DNA from: Rhizobium sp. CSW-27
GTDB lineage: Bacteria; Pseudomonadota; Alphaproteobacteria; Rhizobiales; Rhizobiaceae
DNA length: 64,000 nt
NCBI RefSeq assembly: GCF_018760785.1
Contig: NZ_JAHHZO010000007.1
Coordinates: 186,001-250,000, forward strand
Reading direction: 5' to 3'
Part shown: positions 62,046 to 64,000 of the stretch, piece by piece
How the letters are laid out: each line of letters opens with the position of its first letter
How positions within the stretch are numbered: the stretch's first letter is position 1
Notes under the pieces: generated by a model
Told to the model about the DNA's origin: nothing
The model's database searches: none
The model's input: only the letters and a program-made list of their open reading frames with translations
Program-made: the position numbers and the translations under genes

Positions 62046-62444
62046 ATGCAGAACGATGTCCTGATCGATGAGCGGCCGGGCCTTGCGCCCGCTGCCCGGC
62101 GTCTTTGCCATGTCAAGGACATTGGCGAAGGCGAGGCGCGGGGGTTCGGACCGCTCCCCGGCTCGAAGCGGAAGATCATCGTGCTCCGGCGCAAAGGCGT
62201 GCTGCATGCCTGGCTCGATGCCTGTCCGCATTACGCGACCGGCACCCCGATGGCCTGGAAGACCGACGCTTATCTGAATGGCGAGAAGACGCATCTGACC
62301 TGCCATTCCCACCATGCCCTGTTCGACATGGAGACGGGGGAATGCGTCCTTGGCCCGTGCCTCGGACAGACACTGACACGTATCGACATCGTGGTGGGCG
62401 AGGAGGGCGACGTGTTCGTCGCGGCGCCTGCTGAGGAGACATGA
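62046..62444 (+). CDS. Rieske-type [2Fe-2S] ferredoxin
   Basis: ATG 62046, with GGGAGGAG upstream, gives 132 residues. The Rieske ligands are Cys60 and His62 (CPH) and Cys86 and His89 (CHSH). Small proteins like this pass electrons to oxygenases. No ferredoxin reductase and no Rieske oxygenase alpha subunit is seen in the window, so its partner may be beyond 64 kb or elsewhere. The two-base gap to the flavin monooxygenase suggests coupled translation. Confidence 0.85.
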   Translation: MQNDVLIDERPGLAPAARRLCHVKDIGEGEARGFGPLPGSKRKIIVLRRKGVLHAWLDACPHYATGTPMAWKTDAYLNGEKTHLTCHSHHALFDMETGECVLGPCLGQTLTRIDIVVGEEGDVFVAAPAEET

Positions 62445-62445
62445 C

Positions 62446-63576
62446 ATGAAATCGCTTATCAAGACTGTGCTGGTCATCGGTGGCGGCTTTGCCGGCATGA
62501 CGGCGGCGTTGCAGCTGTCCCGCAAGGGATTCCAGGTGGATCTCGTGGAAATCGATGCGGGATGGCGCTCCTATGGAGCGGGTATCAGCCTGCATGGCTC
62601 CACCTTGCGCGTTCTCGCCCAGCTCGGGCTGATGGACCGCTTCTTCGAGGAAGGCTTCGTCAGCGACGGCGTCGAGATCCGCGGCCCCGACGACCGCGTG
62701 CTGGTGACCTTGCCGACCCCGCGTGTCGCCGGTCCCGATATTCCTGGTGGCGGCGGCATCATGCGGCCGGCACTCGCCAAGATCCTGTCGGAGGCCGTGC
62801 GAGCCTCCACGACGCGCGTGCGGCTTGGGGTCACTTTTAACGAGTTGCACCAGGATGCGGATGGCGTCACCGTTCACTTCAACGACGGCACTGAAGGCCG
62901 CTATGATCTGGTTGTCGGCGCTGACGGTCTTTATTCCGCGGTCCGGGCCCACGTCTTTCCGGAGGCGCCGAAGCCGCGCTTCATCGGTCAGTCGGTCTGG
63001 CGGGCCGTGCTGCCGAGACCGCACGACATCAATACGGTCGCCATGTGGATGGGCCCGACGCTCAAGGTGGGCCTCAACGGCGTCAACAAGGATCAGGCCT
63101 ACCTGTTTCTCACCGAAGACCGCCCGACCAACGATTTCGTCGCCCCCGAAACCTTCGTGGAAACGTTGCGTAGCCTGCTGGAGCGGTTTTCCTCCCCGAT
63201 CATCCGCAAGATCGCGTCGGAGCTTTCGTCAGAGCATCAGATCATCTATCGCCCGCTGGAGCAGATGCTGCTGCCGCGCCCATGGTCGAGCGGCCGCGTG
63301 GTGCTGATCGGCGATGCCGTACACGCCACGACGCCGCATCTTGCCGCCGGCGCCTGCATTGGCATCGAGGATGCCATGGTGCTGGCCGAGGAACTGGGGG
63401 CGGCCGGAGATGCCGCCACGGCGCTTGCGGCCTTCGAGGCGCGCCGCTGGGAGCGCTGCCGGATGGTGGTCGAAAATTCCGGCCGGCTTGCCGACATCGA
63501 GATCCACGGCGGCAGCCGCGAGGAGCATGCCTCGATCATGCAGGTTTCCATGAAAACGCTGGCGGAAGCCATCTGA
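62446..63576 (+). CDS. FAD-dependent aromatic hydroxylase (group A flavin monooxygenase)
   Basis: The 376-residue protein starts one base after the ferredoxin stop. It has the FAD motif VLVIGGGFAGMTAALQLSRKG, the DG motif VVGADGLYSAVRAHVFP and the GD motif VLIGDAVHATTPHLAAGACIGIEDAM of group A hydroxylases (salicylate/6-hydroxynicotinate monooxygenase type). It likely hydroxylates the aromatic substrate with NAD(P)H and O2 to create the ring that the VOC dioxygenase cleaves. Confidence 0.87.
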   Translation: MKSLIKTVLVIGGGFAGMTAALQLSRKGFQVDLVEIDAGWRSYGAGISLHGSTLRVLAQLGLMDRFFEEGFVSDGVEIRGPDDRVLVTLPTPRVAGPDIPGGGGIMRPALAKILSEAVRASTTRVRLGVTFNELHQDADGVTVHFNDGTEGRYDLVVGADGLYSAVRAHVFPEAPKPRFIGQSVWRAVLPRPHDINTVAMWMGPTLKVGLNGVNKDQAYLFLTEDRPTNDFVAPETFVETLRSLLERFSSPIIRKIASELSSEHQIIYRPLEQMLLPRPWSSGRVVLIGDAVHATTPHLAAGACIGIEDAMVLAEELGAAGDAATALAAFEARRWERCRMVVENSGRLADIEIHGGSREEHASIMQVSMKTLAEAI

Positions 63577-63654
63577 CAACCAAAATCGCGCCGGCGCGGT
63601 GGTTGAGGAGACCGCCCGCCCTTGCCCTGGCGCATGAACATCGGAGGAGAAGGC

Positions 63655-64000
63655 ATGTCAGGACAGAAATTCGGTGCTGCCGGATCGGCGGCACTCGTCA
63701 TCGGCCATTGCGCGGGGATGCTCGATCTCGTGGCACTTCCCGTCTGGGTCGGAGCGCTGGTCGAGCGCTACGGCTTCAGCCCGCAGCAGGCAGGAGCGCT
63801 GGCGACGCTCTTCCTGCTGGGCGCCGTGGTTGCAAGCGGGGTAAGCGCGCCGCGCTTCAACCGGCTGAACCAGCGGTTGCTTGCCATTCTCGGCTTTTCC
63901 ATTGCTGCGGCCTCCTTCTTTATCGCCTCCAGCCAGACCGCCTTTCTGCCGCTGGCCATCCTTCATCTTCTGGCCGGCGTTTCGGCTGGAACGGCGCTGT
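63655..64000 (+). CDS. MFS transporter, N-terminal part (cut by window edge)
   Basis: ATG 63655 follows CGGAGGAGAAGGC. The 115 visible residues show three to four membrane helices with the MFS spacing (VALPVWVGALVERYGFSPQQAGALAT; VSAPRFNRLNQRLLAILGF). It is the last visible gene of the catabolic operon and probably imports the aromatic substrate or exports a product. The gene continues beyond the window. Confidence 0.8.
   Translation, partial: MSGQKFGAAGSAALVIGHCAGMLDLVALPVWVGALVERYGFSPQQAGALATLFLLGAVVASGVSAPRFNRLNQRLLAILGFSIAAASFFIASSQTAFLPLAILHLLAGVSAGTAL

Overview
The window is high-GC DNA with the gene content of an alphaproteobacterium, most likely Rhizobiaceae (Rhizobium/Agrobacterium/Ensifer/Shinella type). 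The strongest clues are two operons known from Sinorhizobium meliloti: malonate uptake and use (matPQMAB layout) and alpha-galactoside uptake and hydrolysis (agpT / agaL1-agpABCD-agaL2 layout). An IalB-family protein and a NodD-like LysR regulator agree. No rRNA, tRNA, ribosomal or other housekeeping gene was seen. The mix of transport, catabolic and surface genes suggests a chromid, megaplasmid or accessory region; that is inference.

Region 1 (1-12.6 kb), cell surface: the end of an HlyD-type secretion adaptor, an IalB-family protein, and a two-partner secretion pair. The TpsA exoprotein (about 2066 aa) has a haemagglutinin-type N-terminus, two GLUG blocks and ten MBG repeats. A divergently arranged response regulator and 7TM histidine kinase lie just upstream. 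Region 2 (12.8-13.6 kb): a small membrane protein and an orphan XRE regulator. Region 3 (13.9-21.3 kb): a peptide-type ABC importer operon ending in a sugar isomerase-like gene, with a divergent GntR/UTRA regulator and a palindromic operator candidate. Region 4 (21.3-22.7 kb): a MocR-type regulator.

Region 5 (23.0-30.9 kb): a complete Nit1C cluster (Sll0783-like protein, nitrilase, radical SAM, GNAT, AIR-synthase-like, glycosyltransferase, MSMEG_0570-like, flavoprotein), tightly packed and followed by an LnmK/Pnap_2097-type gene. A textbook sigma-54 promoter lies in front, which ties the cluster to nitrogen control. Region 6 (31.1-37.7 kb): a TetR-controlled RND efflux operon with two operator candidates. 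Region 7 (37.8-44.5 kb): matPQMAB with its GntR regulator. Region 8 (44.5-46.6 kb): a small two-TM gene broken by one base, and an orphan HWE kinase. Region 9 (46.6-56.7 kb): the alpha-galactoside operon with its AraC regulator. Region 10 (56.8-64 kb): an apparent aromatic-compound catabolic operon (C-C hydrolase, EthD, extradiol dioxygenase, Rieske ferredoxin, flavin monooxygenase, MFS) with a divergent LysR regulator and a SphA-type outer-membrane protein; its substrate cannot be read from the sequence.

Starts were moved to internal ATG/GTG/TTG codons where a Shine-Dalgarno sequence, operon overlap or family N-terminus supports it. All functional calls rest on reading translated sequence and motifs by eye; no database search was run.
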